A stretch of 64,000 nt of DNA from an uncultured Allosphingosinicella sp. (GTDB lineage Bacteria > Pseudomonadota > Alphaproteobacteria > Sphingomonadales > Sphingomonadaceae): the NCBI GenBank assembly GCA_934539295.1, contig CAKTCN010000004.1, positions 1-64,000 of the forward strand, read 5' to 3'. Under the pieces are notes generated by a model that searched no databases, had not been told where the DNA came from, and worked only from the letters and a program-made list of their open reading frames with translations. This document shows, one piece after another, positions 17,250-27,129 of the stretch. A program made the position numbers and the translations under genes. Each line of letters starts with the position of its first letter. The first letter of the stretch is position 1.

Positions 17250-17360
17250 CCGCTCATGCTGAGGAGAGACCGAGCTTGTCGAGGGCTCGTCTCGAAGCAC
17301 CTCACGAGATCCTTCGAGACAGGTCTTCGACTTCGCTCAGCCCTTCCTCAGGATGAGCGG
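17250..17360. repeat. Dispersed 111-bp inverted repeat, CTCATCCTGA type
   Basis: Terminal arms CCGCTCATGCTGAGGA and TCCTCAGGATGAGCGG are complementary with one mismatch, and an inner TTCGACTTCGCTCAG arm is present. It fills the glyA-nrdR gap. Related copies are at 21447-21562, 26055-26160 and 26192-26243. Confidence 0.85.
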
Positions 17361-17367
17361 AGAGGGT

Positions 17368-18675
17368 TTATTGGTAGATCGGAAAACGCTGACACAGGGC
17401 ACGCACGCGCGCCTTCACGTCCGCTTCCACCGCACCGTTACCCTCGTGCCCGTTCTTCGCCAGGCCTTCCAGCACGTCGGCGATCATGTCGGCGATGTCG
17501 CGGAACTCGGCCACGCCGAAGCCGCGGGTGGTGCCGGCAGGCGAACCCACGCGGATGCCGCTGGTCTTGAGCGGCGGGAGCGGATCGAAGGGCACGCCAT
17601 TCTTGTTGCAGGTGATGGCCGACCGCTCCAGCGCCTCGTCCGCATCCTTGCCGGTGATTCCGATCGGGCGCAGGTCGACCAGCGCGAGATGCGTGTCGGT
17701 GCCGCCGGCGACCAGGTCGGCGCCGCGCTCTTTCAGACGGCTGGCCAGCGCCTTGGCATTTTCGATCACGGCCTTGGCATAGGTCTTGAAATCGGGCTGC
17801 AGCGCTTCGCCGAATGCGACCGCCTTGGCGGCGATGACGTGCATCAGCGGACCGCCCTGAAGACCCGGGAAGACCGCCGAGTTGATCTTCTTGGCAATAT
17901 CCTCGTCATCGGTCAGCACCATGCCGCCGCGGGGCCCTCGCAGCGTCTTGTGGGTGGTGGTGGTGACGACATGGGCGTGGCCGAAGGGCGTCGGATGCTC
18001 GCCTGCCGCGACCAGGCCGGCGAAATGGGCCATGTCGACCATCAGCAACGCGCCGACCTCATCGGCGATGGCGCGGAAGCGGGCGAAGTCGAGATGGCGC
18101 GGGTAGGCCGAGCCGCCCGCGATGATCAGACGCGGCTTATGCTCCTTGGCGAGTGCCTCGACCTGATCGAAATCGATTCTGTGGTCTTCCGGACGGACGC
18201 CGTACTGAACGGCATTGTACCACTTGCCCGAAGATGCCGCCTTGGCGCCATGGGTCAGGTGGCCGCCCGCATCGAGGCTGAGGCCCATGATCGTGTCGCC
18301 GGGCTTGGTCAGCGCCAGCATGACGGCGCCGTTCGCCTGCGCGCCCGAATGGGGCTGCACGTTGACGAAGCCGCAGCCGAACAATTCCTTGGCACGGGCG
18401 ATGGCGAGGCTTTCGACCACGTCCGACGGGCCGCAGCCCTGATAATAACGGCGACCCGGATAGCCTTCGGCATATTTGTTGGTGAGGACGGAGCCCTGCG
18501 CCTCCAGCACCGCCTTGGACACGATATTCTCGGACGCGATCAGCTCGATCTGGTTCTGCTGACGGTCGAGCTCCGCCGCGATCGCATCGGCGACTGCGCT
18601 GTCGGCGTGGCCGAGCGTTTCGGTGAAGAAGCCATCCGGCTGGACGGCGCTGAGATCGTTGGCGGGAAGGTTCAT
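17368..18675 (-). CDS. glyA: Serine hydroxymethyltransferase
   Basis: A 435-residue PLP enzyme that converts serine and tetrahydrofolate to glycine and 5,10-methylene-tetrahydrofolate. Visible motifs include [36 protein letters not shown] and the PLP lysine in [14 protein letters not shown] (Lys 243). Length is normal. The ATG overlaps the rpiB stop (ATGA, 18672-18675). The rpiB-glyA-nrdR order is, to my knowledge, common in this group. Confidence 0.97.
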   Translation of the reverse strand: MNLPANDLSAVQPDGFFTETLGHADSAVADAIAAELDRQQNQIELIASENIVSKAVLEAQGSVLTNKYAEGYPGRRYYQGCGPSDVVESLAIARAKELFGCGFVNVQPHSGAQANGAVMLALTKPGDTIMGLSLDAGGHLTHGAKAASSGKWYNAVQYGVRPEDHRIDFDQVEALAKEHKPRLIIAGGSAYPRHLDFARFRAIADEVGALLMVDMAHFAGLVAAGEHPTPFGHAHVVTTTTHKTLRGPRGGMVLTDDEDIAKKINSAVFPGLQGGPLMHVIAAKAVAFGEALQPDFKTYAKAVIENAKALASRLKERGADLVAGGTDTHLALVDLRPIGITGKDADEALERSAITCNKNGVPFDPLPPLKTSGIRVGSPAGTTRGFGVAEFRDIADMIADVLEGLAKNGHEGNGAVEADVKARVRALCQRFPIYQ

Positions 18676-19148
18676 GCTGGGTCCTTCGCGGAAGATGGGT
18701 TGGAAAGCTGATCGACGCGCCTCTGGTGACGGTCGCCGAGAAAGTCGGAGGAGAAGAATGCGTCGACGCAGGCCCTGGCCATCTCCGGCCCGACCAGGCG
18801 TGCGCCCATGGCGATCACATTGGCGTCGTTGTGCGTGCGGGCAAGGGTAGCCGACAACGGCTCCGACACGAGCGCGCAGCGACAGGCCGGATTGCGATTG
18901 ACGGCGATGGAGATGCCGATGCCGGACCCGCACAGAGCTACGCCGAACTCGGCCAGACCCTGGGCGATCACGTCACCGATCTTGTAGCCGTAAAGCGGAT
19001 AATCGACGCTGTCGTTGGTGGCGGGGCCGAGGTCCAGAACCTCGTGCCCGGCGGCGCGCAGATGCTCGGCGAGCATCGCCTTCAGCTCGACCGCGGCATG
19101 ATCCGATGCGATAGCGATGCGCTGGGTCACGCGTCCCGATGACTCCAT
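18672..19148 (-). CDS. rpiB: Ribose-5-phosphate isomerase B
   Basis: About 158 residues from ATG 19148; a GTG at 19130, directly before [12 protein letters not shown], is a serious alternative start. RpiB/LacAB family signatures: [10 protein letters not shown], the catalytic Cys loop [15 protein letters not shown] and [16 protein letters not shown]. It interconverts ribose-5-phosphate and ribulose-5-phosphate. First gene of the rpiB-glyA pair. The frame is open further upstream only because it runs into a palindromic repeat. Confidence 0.92.
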   Translation of the reverse strand: MESSGRVTQRIAIASDHAAVELKAMLAEHLRAAGHEVLDLGPATNDSVDYPLYGYKIGDVIAQGLAEFGVALCGSGIGISIAVNRNPACRCALVSEPLSATLARTHNDANVIAMGARLVGPEMARACVDAFFSSDFLGDRHQRRVDQLSNPSSAKDPA

Positions 19149-19257
19149 GATATTGCGAGGCCCACCCTCTAGTGGAGGATGGGCGATTTTGCCACCGGAT
19201 ATTGAGGGTAGACCAACACGAACACCCACTCCGTTCGAACTGAGCCTGTTCAAACAT

Positions 19258-19338
19258 CCGTTCGTTTCGAGCGAAGTCGAGAAACCCTGGACACTCAGCC
19301 CTACGAACCCGCTTCTCGACTTCGCTCGAAGCGAACGG
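19258..19338. repeat. Dispersed palindromic repeat, TTCGCTCGA type
   Basis: CCGTTCGTTTCGAGCGAAG at the left pairs with CTTCGCTCGAAGCGAACGG at the right, separated by about 40 bases. It occupies the gap between hemA and rpiB. Confidence 0.85.
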
Positions 19339-19361
19339 AAGGAGAGGGGCAAATGTGGAGT

Positions 19362-20576
19362 TTAAGCCGCGACCCGCATCTCCAGCCGGTCCCAGATCTC
19401 CACCAGCGCACCCGCCAGTTCGCGCATCATCGCCTCGTCATGCGCAGGGCCAGGGGTGAAGCGCAGGCGCTCCGTGCCGCGCGGCACCGTGGGGTAATTG
19501 ATGGGCTGCACGTACACGCCATATTCGGCGAGCAGGATGTCGCTGATCTTCTTGGCCTTGACCGGGTCGCCCACCATCAGCGGCACGATATGCGTGGTCG
19601 ACGGCAGGATCGGCAGCCCATGCTCCTCGAAGATCGCCTTGAGGCTGGCGGCGGCGGCCTGCTGCGCGTTGCGCTCGACGTTCGACGCCTTGAGGTGCTT
19701 CACGCTGGCGAGCGCACCCGCGACGAGCACGGGCGACAGACTGGTCGTGAAGATGAAGCCCGGCGCATAGGAACGGATCACGTCGATGACGTTGCGGTCG
19801 GCGGCGACATAGCCGCCCATCACGCCGATCGCCTTGCCCAGCGTGCCCTCGATCAGGCTGACCCGGTGCGCGACCTCGTCCCGCTCCGAGATGCCGCCGC
19901 CGCGTGCGCCGTACATGCCGACGGCATGGACCTCGTCGAGATAGGTGAGGGCATTGTAGCGGTCGGCCAGGTCGCAGATGGCGGCGATCGGTGCGACGTC
20001 GCCGTCCATCGAGTAGACGCTTTCGAACGCGATCAGCTTGGGCGCGGCCGGATCGGCCTCGGCCAGTAGTTCCTCGAGATGCGCGAGGTCGTTGTGGCGG
20101 AAGATGCGCTTCTCGCAGCCCGAATTGCGGATGCCTGCGATCATGGACGCATGATTCAGCGCGTCCGAGAAGATGATGCAGCCGGGCAGGATCTTGGCGA
20201 GCGTCGACAAGGTCGCCTCGTTCGACACATAGCCGGACGTGAAGAGAAGGGCGGCTTCCTTGCCGTGCAGGTCGGCGAGCTCCGCCTCCAACTCGACATG
20301 GTAATGCGTATTGCCGCCGATGTTGCGCGTGCCGCCGGAGCCGGCGCCGACATTGTGGAGCGCTTCTTCCATGGCCGCGATCACGTCCGGGTGCTGGCCC
20401 ATGGCGAGATAGTCGTTCGAGCACCAGACGGTGATCGGCTTGGGACCGTTATGGCCGGCAAAGCAGCGGGCGTTCGGGAACGCGCCCTTGTTGCGCAGGA
20501 TGTCGATGAAAACGCGGTAGCGGCCTTCGGCGTGGAGCCGGTCGATCGCCTGTGCGAAAACGCGCTGGTAGTCCAT
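19362..20576 (-). CDS. hemA: 5-aminolevulinate synthase (C4 pathway)
   Basis: A 404-residue alpha-oxoamine synthase that condenses glycine with succinyl-CoA, the first step of haem synthesis in alphaproteobacteria. Motifs: [41 protein letters not shown] and the PLP lysine in [14 protein letters not shown] (Lys 248, the same number as in the Rhodobacter enzyme). Length and start fit the family. It stands alone, with a repeat-filled gap downstream and murI 65 nt upstream in the same direction. Confidence 0.96.
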   Translation of the reverse strand: MDYQRVFAQAIDRLHAEGRYRVFIDILRNKGAFPNARCFAGHNGPKPITVWCSNDYLAMGQHPDVIAAMEEALHNVGAGSGGTRNIGGNTHYHVELEAELADLHGKEAALLFTSGYVSNEATLSTLAKILPGCIIFSDALNHASMIAGIRNSGCEKRIFRHNDLAHLEELLAEADPAAPKLIAFESVYSMDGDVAPIAAICDLADRYNALTYLDEVHAVGMYGARGGGISERDEVAHRVSLIEGTLGKAIGVMGGYVAADRNVIDVIRSYAPGFIFTTSLSPVLVAGALASVKHLKASNVERNAQQAAAASLKAIFEEHGLPILPSTTHIVPLMVGDPVKAKKISDILLAEYGVYVQPINYPTVPRGTERLRFTPGPAHDEAMMRELAGALVEIWDRLEMRVAA

Positions 20577-20641
20577 TCACTTCCCCGGGATTTCGGGGCC
20601 ACATAATGGGTTAGCGCGCCGAAGGCCAGTGCGAACGATTA

Positions 20642-21427
20642 TCAGGAAAGCGTGAGGCCGAAGCGCGCAAAGCCTTCGCGATAGGCAACGGCCGCCGTGT
20701 CGGCGCGCGTGAACAACGCGGTTCCGGTTCCACCGCCGGCCGGCCACTGCCGTTCCCGCGTCAGCCACGCCGTGCGGCGCGCGATACCGTCGCTGCCATG
20801 CACGAACCGCAACGGACGCGGCGCGGCGGCGGCAAGCTCTTCCTCCACCAGCGGAAAATGCGTGCAGGCCAGCACCACGGTGTCCATCCGGTCGCCGCCG
20901 GGCTGGTCCAGCAAACCGGCCAGGATGGCGCGATAGGCCGCGGGGTCCGTGCGTTCACCGCGCAGCTTCGCCTCTGCCAGGTCGACCAGGTCGGCCGATC
21001 CATGGCGCAGGATGAGGCAATCTGCGGCGAACTCGGCCGACAGCCGGTCCACATAAGGCTGCCTCACCGTCGCCTGGGTGCCGAGCACGCCGATCACCCT
21101 GTTCTGCGATTGCTCGGCCGCCGGCTTGATCGCCGGCACCGTGCCCACGATAGGCATGTCGAGCGCCGACCGAACCGCATCGAGCGCGATGGTGGACGCC
21201 GTGTTGCACGCGATCACCACCAGTTCCGGATCGAACCGCTCCACCAGCCGCCCGAGCAGGGCAGGCACGCGCGCCTCGATCACCTTGGGATCCTTGATGC
21301 CGTAGGGATAGCCGGCATTGTCGGCGACGTAGACGATCGGCGCGCCGGGCAGACGCTGCCGGATCGGTGCGAGCACCGACAGCCCGCCCACGCCCGAGTC
21401 GAAGATGAGGAGAGGCTTGGTGGGCAT
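20642..21427 (-). CDS. murI: Glutamate racemase
   Basis: A 261-residue racemase supplying D-glutamate for peptidoglycan. Motifs: IFDSGVGGLSVL near the N-terminus, the first catalytic Cys in VIACNTAST and the second in VLACTHFPL. The start at 21427 (MPTKPLLIFD) is preferred; a further upstream ATG at 21454 lies inside a palindromic repeat and adds only repeat-coded residues. It is followed by hemA on the same strand. Confidence 0.95.
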   Translation of the reverse strand: MPTKPLLIFDSGVGGLSVLAPIRQRLPGAPIVYVADNAGYPYGIKDPKVIEARVPALLGRLVERFDPELVVIACNTASTIALDAVRSALDMPIVGTVPAIKPAAEQSQNRVIGVLGTQATVRQPYVDRLSAEFAADCLILRHGSADLVDLAEAKLRGERTDPAAYRAILAGLLDQPGGDRMDTVVLACTHFPLVEEELAAAAPRPLRFVHGSDGIARRTAWLTRERQWPAGGGTGTALFTRADTAAVAYREGFARFGLTLS

Positions 21428-21446
21428 CGCTGAACTCACAACTTTC

Positions 21447-21562
21447 CCGCTCATCCTGAAGAGGGGCTGAGCGAAGTCGAAGGCCCATCTCGAAGGCCCG
21501 GGAACTTGAAGATCCTTCGAGACGCCGTTTCGACTTCGCTCAAAGGCTCCTCAGGATGAGCG
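21447..21562. repeat. Dispersed inverted repeat, CTCATCCTGA type
   Basis: CCCGCTCATCCTGAAGAGG at the left and CTCCTCAGGATGAGCG at the right, with inner GAGCGAAGTCGAA / TTCGACTTCGCTC arms. It lies in the divergent gap between murI and plsY, so both genes would be transcribed from beside it. Confidence 0.85.
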
Positions 21563-21669
21563 TTTGTTAGTCGGACCGGGCGGCCCCTGCAATGACAGCA
21601 AGCCTTGATCCAGTTGGTTGCGTGCCTCCCTGCACCTGCTAGACTGTGGAGGCTTTCGGGGGAATTCTG

Positions 21670-22278
21670 TTGATAAGTGCCGAAATCCTTGCAGGACCCA
21701 TCCTGGCTTTGCTCATCGGCTACCTGCTGGGCTCGATACCGTTCGGCATTGTGCTGACCCGCCTCACCGGGGCTGGCGACCTGCGGCAGATCGGGTCGGG
21801 CAATATCGGCGCCACCAACGTGCTGCGCACTGGTCGCAAGGGGCTGGCAGCTGCGACCCTGATCCTGGATGCGTTGAAGGGCACGGCCGCAGTGCTGCTG
21901 GCCGAAGCCGTGTGGCCGGGCACCGCCAGTATCGCGGCGATCGGCGCCTTCCTTGGCCATCTCTGGCCGGTGTGGCTGCGCTTCAACGGCGGCAAGGGCG
22001 TGGCGACGTTCCTCGGGCTGATGATCGGCCTGCACTGGCCGTCCGCCATCATCTACGCGCTGGTGTGGCTGGGTTCGCTGGCGATCACGCGCTATTCATC
22101 GATGTCGGGCATGCTTGCAGGGATTTCGGCGCCGATCGCTGCTGCCCTGTTCGGGCGGTTCGACCTGGCGATCCTGTACCTTGGCTTCATGCTTCTGCTG
22201 TTCTGGAAACATCGCGCCAATATCGATCGGCTGCTGTCGGGGACGGAGCCGCGCGTCGGCGCATCCAGGCATGCTTGA
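21670..22278 (+). CDS. plsY: Acyl-phosphate:glycerol-3-phosphate acyltransferase
   Basis: About 202 residues. A TTG at 21670 is chosen because GGGGGA sits 6 nt upstream; a GTG at 21646 in frame is the alternative. PlsY is an inner-membrane enzyme with five segments that acylates glycerol-3-phosphate from acyl-phosphate. The three family loops are seen: [27 protein letters not shown] and FNGGKGVAT. The stop overlaps the dprA start by 8 nt. Confidence 0.95.
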   Translation: MISAEILAGPILALLIGYLLGSIPFGIVLTRLTGAGDLRQIGSGNIGATNVLRTGRKGLAAATLILDALKGTAAVLLAEAVWPGTASIAAIGAFLGHLWPVWLRFNGGKGVATFLGLMIGLHWPSAIIYALVWLGSLAITRYSSMSGMLAGISAPIAAALFGRFDLAILYLGFMLLLFWKHRANIDRLLSGTEPRVGASRHA

Positions 22279-23368
22279 TCGCTCGACGGCCGCCGACCAG
22301 GTCGCGCGGCTCCGCCTGATCCGGTCGGACAATATCGGGCCGGTCACCTATTTCCAGCTGCTCGCCCGCTTCGGCTCCGCACAGGCTGCACTGGACGCGG
22401 TGCCCGACCTTGCTGCGCGGGGCGGGGGCAGGGCGCCTCGCCTTGCCGCCCGCTCGGCGATCGAGCGCGAGATGGAGCAGGTCGACCGCCTCGGCGCACG
22501 CTACCTGTTCCTGGGCCAGGGCCTCTACCCACCCCTGCTCGCCGAACTGGAGACGGCACCGCCGGCCTTGATTGTGAAGGGGCATCTGTCGCTCCTAGAC
22601 AGGCCGGCCATCGCCATGGTCGGTGCCCGCAATGCCTCTGCCGCGGCCTGCCGTTTCGCGCGCACGCTTGCCGCCGACATCGGGGGTGCCGGCGTCACGG
22701 TGGTTTCCGGCCTTGCCCGCGGCATCGATACGGCCGCGCATGACGGATCGTTCGACAGCGGCACGATCGGCGTGATCGCCGGGGGCATCGACATCTTCTA
22801 TCCGCCCGAGAACCAGGGTCGGCAGGTCGCCATATCCGAACGCGGCCTCCTGATCGCCGAACAGCCGCCCGGCACCGAGCCGCGCGCGCGCCACTTCCCC
22901 TATCGCAATCGGATCATCGCCGGGCTCGCCCACGGCACCGTGGTGGTCGAGGCGGCGCCCAGGTCGGGATCGCTCATTACGGCGCGCCTGGCGGTCGAGG
23001 CAGGCCGTGACGTCATGGCCGTGCCCGGCTCTCCGCTCGACCCCCGTGCGCAGGGCTGCAACGGCCTGATCCGCGACGGTGCCACCCTGATCCAGAATGC
23101 GGAAGACGTGCTGGAAACGATCCGCCCCTTCGTCCTGCGCCCGCTCGCTCAGCGCAGCACCTCATATGCCGCGCCCGAACCCTCGGCCGATGCCAGCGAG
23201 ACCGAACGGCAGGCCGTCACCGACCTCCTCAGCCACGCCGCCGTGTCGGTCGACGAGATTATCCGCCAGTCCGGCCTGGCTCCCGCCATCGTTCATACGG
23301 TGCTGCTGGAACTCGAACTCGCCGGCCGCCTCGACCGCCATGCCGGAGGCAGGGTCAGTTTGGCCTGA
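22271..23368 (+). CDS. dprA: DNA-processing protein DprA
   Basis: A 365-residue protein that loads RecA on incoming single-stranded DNA during transformation. The Rossmann-like core has [47 protein letters not shown] and [18 protein letters not shown]-terminal winged-helix (about 300-365, [19 protein letters not shown]) is present. The start lies inside the plsY 3' end (8-nt overlap), so the pair is coupled. comM, another competence-linked gene, is at 53368. Confidence 0.95.
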   Translation: MLDRSTAADQVARLRLIRSDNIGPVTYFQLLARFGSAQAALDAVPDLAARGGGRAPRLAARSAIEREMEQVDRLGARYLFLGQGLYPPLLAELETAPPALIVKGHLSLLDRPAIAMVGARNASAAACRFARTLAADIGGAGVTVVSGLARGIDTAAHDGSFDSGTIGVIAGGIDIFYPPENQGRQVAISERGLLIAEQPPGTEPRARHFPYRNRIIAGLAHGTVVVEAAPRSGSLITARLAVEAGRDVMAVPGSPLDPRAQGCNGLIRDGATLIQNAEDVLETIRPFVLRPLAQRSTSYAAPEPSADASETERQAVTDLLSHAAVSVDEIIRQSGLAPAIVHTVLLELELAGRLDRHAGGRVSLA

Positions 23369-23488
23369 GGCTTGCCGTCGTCGACTTGAGTTGGATCAGG
23401 CGGCTGCAAGTCACTTCATCGAACCCTTGACGGGTGTCCCCGCCGCTCCCCACCCTATGCGCGTACACGTGAAGGACCGTTTACCCGC

Positions 23489-26047
23489 ATGAAACTCGTC
23501 GTCGTCGAATCCCCGGCCAAGGCCAAGACCATCGAGAAATATCTCGGGAGCGGCTACCGCGTGCTCGCTTCCTACGGCCACGTCCGCGACCTGCCGCCCA
23601 AGGACGGGTCGGTGAACCCGGACGAGGGCTTCGCGATGGACTGGGAGACCTATGGCGACAAGGCCAAGCAGCTCAAGGCCATCACCGACGAGGCCAAGAA
23701 GGCAGACGCCCTGATCCTCGCTACCGACCCCGATCGCGAGGGCGAGGCGATCAGCTGGCACGTGCAGGAGGTGCTGAAAGGCCGGCGCGCACTGCCGAAG
23801 GACGTGTCGCGCGTTACCTTCAACGCCATCACCAAGTCGGCGGTCACGGAAGCGATGGGCAAGCCCCGCGAGCTCGACGAGGATCTGATCGATGCCTATC
23901 GCGCCCGCCGCGCGCTCGATTATCTGGTCGGGTTCACACTTTCCCCCGTGCTGTGGCGCAAGCTGCCCGGCGCCAAGTCGGCCGGCCGCGTCCAATCGGT
24001 GGCGCTGCGCCTGATCGTCAGCCGCGAGCGCGAGATCGAGGCGTTCAAGCCCCAGGAATATTGGAGCGTGTCGGCCACGATGGAGGCCGACGGCACCGAA
24101 TTCCTGTCGCGCCTGGTCCGCTTCAAGGGCGACAAGATCGATCGTCTCAGCATCGGCGACCAGGCTACTGCCGAGGCCGCGAAGAAGGCTGTCGAGGATG
24201 GCCGCTTCACCGTCGTGTCCGTGGAGACCAAGCCGCTCACCCGCAACCCGCCGCCGCCCTTCACCACCTCCACGCTCCAGCAGGAGGCGGCGCGCAAGCT
24301 GGGCTTCTCGGCCAGCCACACGATGCGGATCGCGCAGAACCTGTATGAGGACGGGGCGATCACCTACATGCGTACCGACGGCGTGCAGATGGCGCCCGAA
24401 GGCATCTCGGCCGCGCGCAAGGCGGTGGCCGACCGCTACGACGCCGGCTACGTCCCCGACAAGCCGCGACATTACGAGACCAAGGCCAAGAATGCCCAGG
24501 AAGCGCATGAGGCGGTTCGCCCCACCGACTTCTCGCGCTCGGCTGCCGGCTCGGGCGACCACGCCCGCCTCTACGACCTGATCTGGAAGCGCGCGCTCGC
24601 CAGCCAGATGGCATCGGCGCGGCTGGAGCGCACGACAGTCGAGATGACGGACGGCACCGGCCAGACCGGCCTTCGCGCGACCGGCCAGGTCGTGATCTTC
24701 CCCGGCTTCATGGCGCTCTACGAAGAGGGCAGGGACGATGAGGCTGACGAGGAAAGCCGCCGCCTGCCGCGCCTCAAGGACGGCGACGCGCCGGCCAAGA
24801 AGGCGGTCCACTCGGAACAGCATTTCACCCAGCCGCCGCCACGTTTTTCCGAGGCGAGCCTCGTCAAGAAGATGGAGGAGCTCGGTATCGGCCGCCCCTC
24901 CACTTATGCGGCGATCCTGCAGACGCTGAAGGACCGCGACTATGTGCGGCTGGAGAAGAACCGCTTCTACCCCGAAGAGAGCGGCCGCCTGCTGACCGCG
25001 TTCCTGGAGCGCTTCTTCGAACGCTACGTCTCCTACGATTTCACAGCCGGCCTGGAGGAGGAACTGGACGACGTCTCCGGCGGCCGCGCCGACTGGCAGG
25101 CGGTGCTCGAAGCCTTCTGGCGCGACTTCAAGCCGAAGACCGCCGAGATCATGGAGAGCAAGCCGTCCGACATCACGGCCGCGCTCGACACCTTCCTCGA
25201 ACCCTGGTTGTTCCCCGACAAGGGCGACGGCAGCGACGCGCGCCTGTGCCCGGCCTGCGGCGAGGGGCGCCTGGCACTGCGCGGCGGACGCTTCGGCGCG
25301 TTCGTCGCCTGCTCCAACTATCCCGAATGCAAGTTCACGCGGAAGTTCGGGCAGGGCGGCGAGGATGCGGGCGGCGACACCGGCCCGGAGATCCTCGGCA
25401 AGCTGCCGGAAACCGGCGCCGACATCGTCCGCAAGACCGGCCGCTTTGGTCCCTATGTCGAGGCGGGCGAGGGCAAGGAGGCCAAACGCGCCTCCATCCC
25501 CAAGGATATTGGCGAACTCGACCTCGACATGGCGATCAAGCTGCTGTCGCTCCCCCGCACGATCGGCGACCATCCGGAGAGCGGCAAGCCGATCACCGCG
25601 TCGATCGGCCGCTACGGCCCGTATCTCGCCCATGATGGCAAGTATGCCAAGCTCGGGTCCACCGCCGATGTGTTCGAAACTGGCATGAATGCGGCCGTCG
25701 TGAAGCTGGCCGAGGCGGCGGCCGGCGGTAGCCGGGGCAGGGGTGCCACGCGCGAGCCGCTGCGCGTGCTCGGCGCCCACCCGCGTACGGAGCTGGAGCT
25801 GAAGGTGATGGAAGGCCGCTTCGGCCCTTATGTCACCGACGGCGAAACCAATGCCACGCTTCCCAAGACCGTGGACCCGCAGGCCCTCACGCTTGAGGAA
25901 GCCGCGCAATTGATCGACGCGCGCGCGGCGGCAGGTCCGTCCAAGAAAAAGGCGACGAAGAAAAAGGCTCCAGCCAAGAAAGCGGCGCCCAAGGAAGCGG
26001 CCAAGAAGGCGCCTGCGAAGAAAGCGCCCGCAAAGAAGGCCAGCTAA
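23489..26047 (+). CDS. topA: DNA topoisomerase I
   Basis: An 852-residue type IA topoisomerase. N-terminal Toprim motifs (VVESPAKAKTIEKYLG, TDPDREGEAISWH), the active-site Tyr in GAITYMRTDGVQ, and a C-terminal zinc element (LCPACGEGRLALRGG ... ACSNYPEC) followed by further TopA-C repeats. The end is a Lys/Ala/Pro-rich tail of about 35 residues (KKKATKKKAPAKKAAP type), common in actinobacterial and some alphaproteobacterial TopA and thought to aid DNA binding. It relaxes negative supercoils. Confidence 0.97.
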   Translation: MKLVVVESPAKAKTIEKYLGSGYRVLASYGHVRDLPPKDGSVNPDEGFAMDWETYGDKAKQLKAITDEAKKADALILATDPDREGEAISWHVQEVLKGRRALPKDVSRVTFNAITKSAVTEAMGKPRELDEDLIDAYRARRALDYLVGFTLSPVLWRKLPGAKSAGRVQSVALRLIVSREREIEAFKPQEYWSVSATMEADGTEFLSRLVRFKGDKIDRLSIGDQATAEAAKKAVEDGRFTVVSVETKPLTRNPPPPFTTSTLQQEAARKLGFSASHTMRIAQNLYEDGAITYMRTDGVQMAPEGISAARKAVADRYDAGYVPDKPRHYETKAKNAQEAHEAVRPTDFSRSAAGSGDHARLYDLIWKRALASQMASARLERTTVEMTDGTGQTGLRATGQVVIFPGFMALYEEGRDDEADEESRRLPRLKDGDAPAKKAVHSEQHFTQPPPRFSEASLVKKMEELGIGRPSTYAAILQTLKDRDYVRLEKNRFYPEESGRLLTAFLERFFERYVSYDFTAGLEEELDDVSGGRADWQAVLEAFWRDFKPKTAEIMESKPSDITAALDTFLEPWLFPDKGDGSDARLCPACGEGRLALRGGRFGAFVACSNYPECKFTRKFGQGGEDAGGDTGPEILGKLPETGADIVRKTGRFGPYVEAGEGKEAKRASIPKDIGELDLDMAIKLLSLPRTIGDHPESGKPITASIGRYGPYLAHDGKYAKLGSTADVFETGMNAAVVKLAEAAAGGSRGRGATREPLRVLGAHPRTELELKVMEGRFGPYVTDGETNATLPKTVDPQALTLEEAAQLIDARAAAGPSKKKATKKKAPAKKAAPKEAAKKAPAKKAPAKKAS

Positions 26048-26054
26048 CCCCTAC

Positions 26055-26160
26055 CCGCTCATGCTGAGAGGGACCGAGCGAAGTCGAAGACACGTTGCAA
26101 AGCACCGTTGTCCTTCGAGACGCCGTTTCGACGAGCTGAACGGCTCCTCAGGATGATCGG
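26055..26160. repeat. Dispersed inverted repeat, CTCATCCTGA type
   Basis: Left arm CCGCTCATGCTGAGAGG and right arm CTCCTCAGGATGATCGG flank inner GAGCGAAGTCGAA-like sequence. It follows topA by 8 nt. Confidence 0.8.
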
Positions 26161-26191
26161 ACGGGGGAGGCCAGTCGATCTTGCCTCAACC

Positions 26192-26243
26192 CCGCTCATG
26201 CTGAGGAGGGGGTGAGCGGAGTCGAAGACGTCCCGAAGCACCC
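26192..26243. repeat. Half-copy of the CTCATCCTGA-type repeat
   Basis: Begins CCGCTCATGCTGAGGAGG and continues GAGCGGAGTCGAAGACG, but the right arm is missing. Confidence 0.7.
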
Positions 26244-26314
26244 CAGTCGGACGTTGATAGTGGCTGCACATCAGCCTCTTCCGTCTGAGCGCGCGTGCTG
26301 GCAATAAGCTCGGC

Positions 26315-26803
26315 ATGAAGACGCTCGCCCTCCTCTCTGCACTCGCCGCCGCGCCCGCTTTCGCCCAGGCGCCCGCCGCACCTGCACCCGTCGATGAGGT
26401 CGCCGTGACCAACTATCATAATCAACAGGCACTCTACCTCTACAATCTCAAGCATGCGGACGGCTGGGGCGGCACCGCATCGGGCCTTCGCTATCGTCGG
26501 GTCAAGGGCAGCGGCACCGGCCCGCGCCCGTCGCCGACCGACGTCGTCACCATCCATTATACCGGCACCTTCATCAACGGCACCGTCTTCGACAGCTCGG
26601 TCGAACGCGGCCAGCCCGCGACCTTTCCCCTGCCGCGCCTGATCAAGGGCTGGCAGGAAGGCGTGCCGCTGATGAGCGTGGGCGACACGTTCGAATTCGC
26701 CATTCCCTGGCAGCTTGCCTACGGCCCGGTCGGGCGGGGCGAGATACCGGGGGGCGCGACCCTGCTCTTCACCATCGAGCTGATCGACATTCCCCAGCCG
26801 TGA
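26315..26803 (+). CDS. Exported FKBP-type peptidyl-prolyl isomerase
   Basis: A 162-residue protein. A signal peptide (MKTLALLSALAAAPAFAQA) and a Pro/Ala stretch precede a single FKBP domain (about 65-160), with DVVTIHYTGTFINGTVFDSS, LIKGWQEGVPLMSVGD and a terminal GATLLFTIELIDI. The domain would catalyse cis-trans proline isomerisation on periplasmic proteins. The stop overlaps the start of the next gene (GTGA). Confidence 0.93.
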   Translation: MKTLALLSALAAAPAFAQAPAAPAPVDEVAVTNYHNQQALYLYNLKHADGWGGTASGLRYRRVKGSGTGPRPSPTDVVTIHYTGTFINGTVFDSSVERGQPATFPLPRLIKGWQEGVPLMSVGDTFEFAIPWQLAYGPVGRGEIPGGATLLFTIELIDIPQP

Positions 26804-27105
26804 GGCTCTGGACGCTCAGCCGCGCGGCAGGCGTCGGGGTTGCGGCCGGGCTCGTGTCGATGGTCCTGTGGCCGATATATGCGGCGCAGCCTGCCGCCCT
26901 GCCGCTCTTCGTCGTCGCCCTCGCCATGACCGCCTTCTGCGGCCTGTCGGTGCTTGCCTTCACCCTGTTCGACCTTGCCACCCGGCGGCGCGGCATCCGG
27001 CTGCGGCCGGTGCGGCTTTTCGATCTCGTGCTGGGGCTGTTCCTCTCCGTGTCCAGCCTTCTGGTGCTGGACGCGTTGCTGGATGGGGGCGACTTGCACT
27101 TGTAA
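26800..27105 (+). CDS. Small integral membrane protein, unknown function
   Basis: A 101-residue protein starting at GTG 26800, which overlaps the FKBP stop by 4 nt. Three hydrophobic segments are visible (about 9-29, 34-58 and 70-95), with an RRRGIRLRP cytoplasmic loop before the last. No family recognised. Its translational coupling to the FKBP gene argues that it is real. Confidence 0.65.
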   Translation: MRLWTLSRAAGVGVAAGLVSMVLWPIYAAQPAALPLFVVALAMTAFCGLSVLAFTLFDLATRRRGIRLRPVRLFDLVLGLFLSVSSLLVLDALLDGGDLHL

Positions 27106-27129
27106 GCCGCCGCTGTCAGGCTGCTGCCC

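Noticed and set aside
23411..25909. 832-codon open frame opposite topA
   Set aside because: Antisense shadow; TopA motifs on the plus strand are complete.
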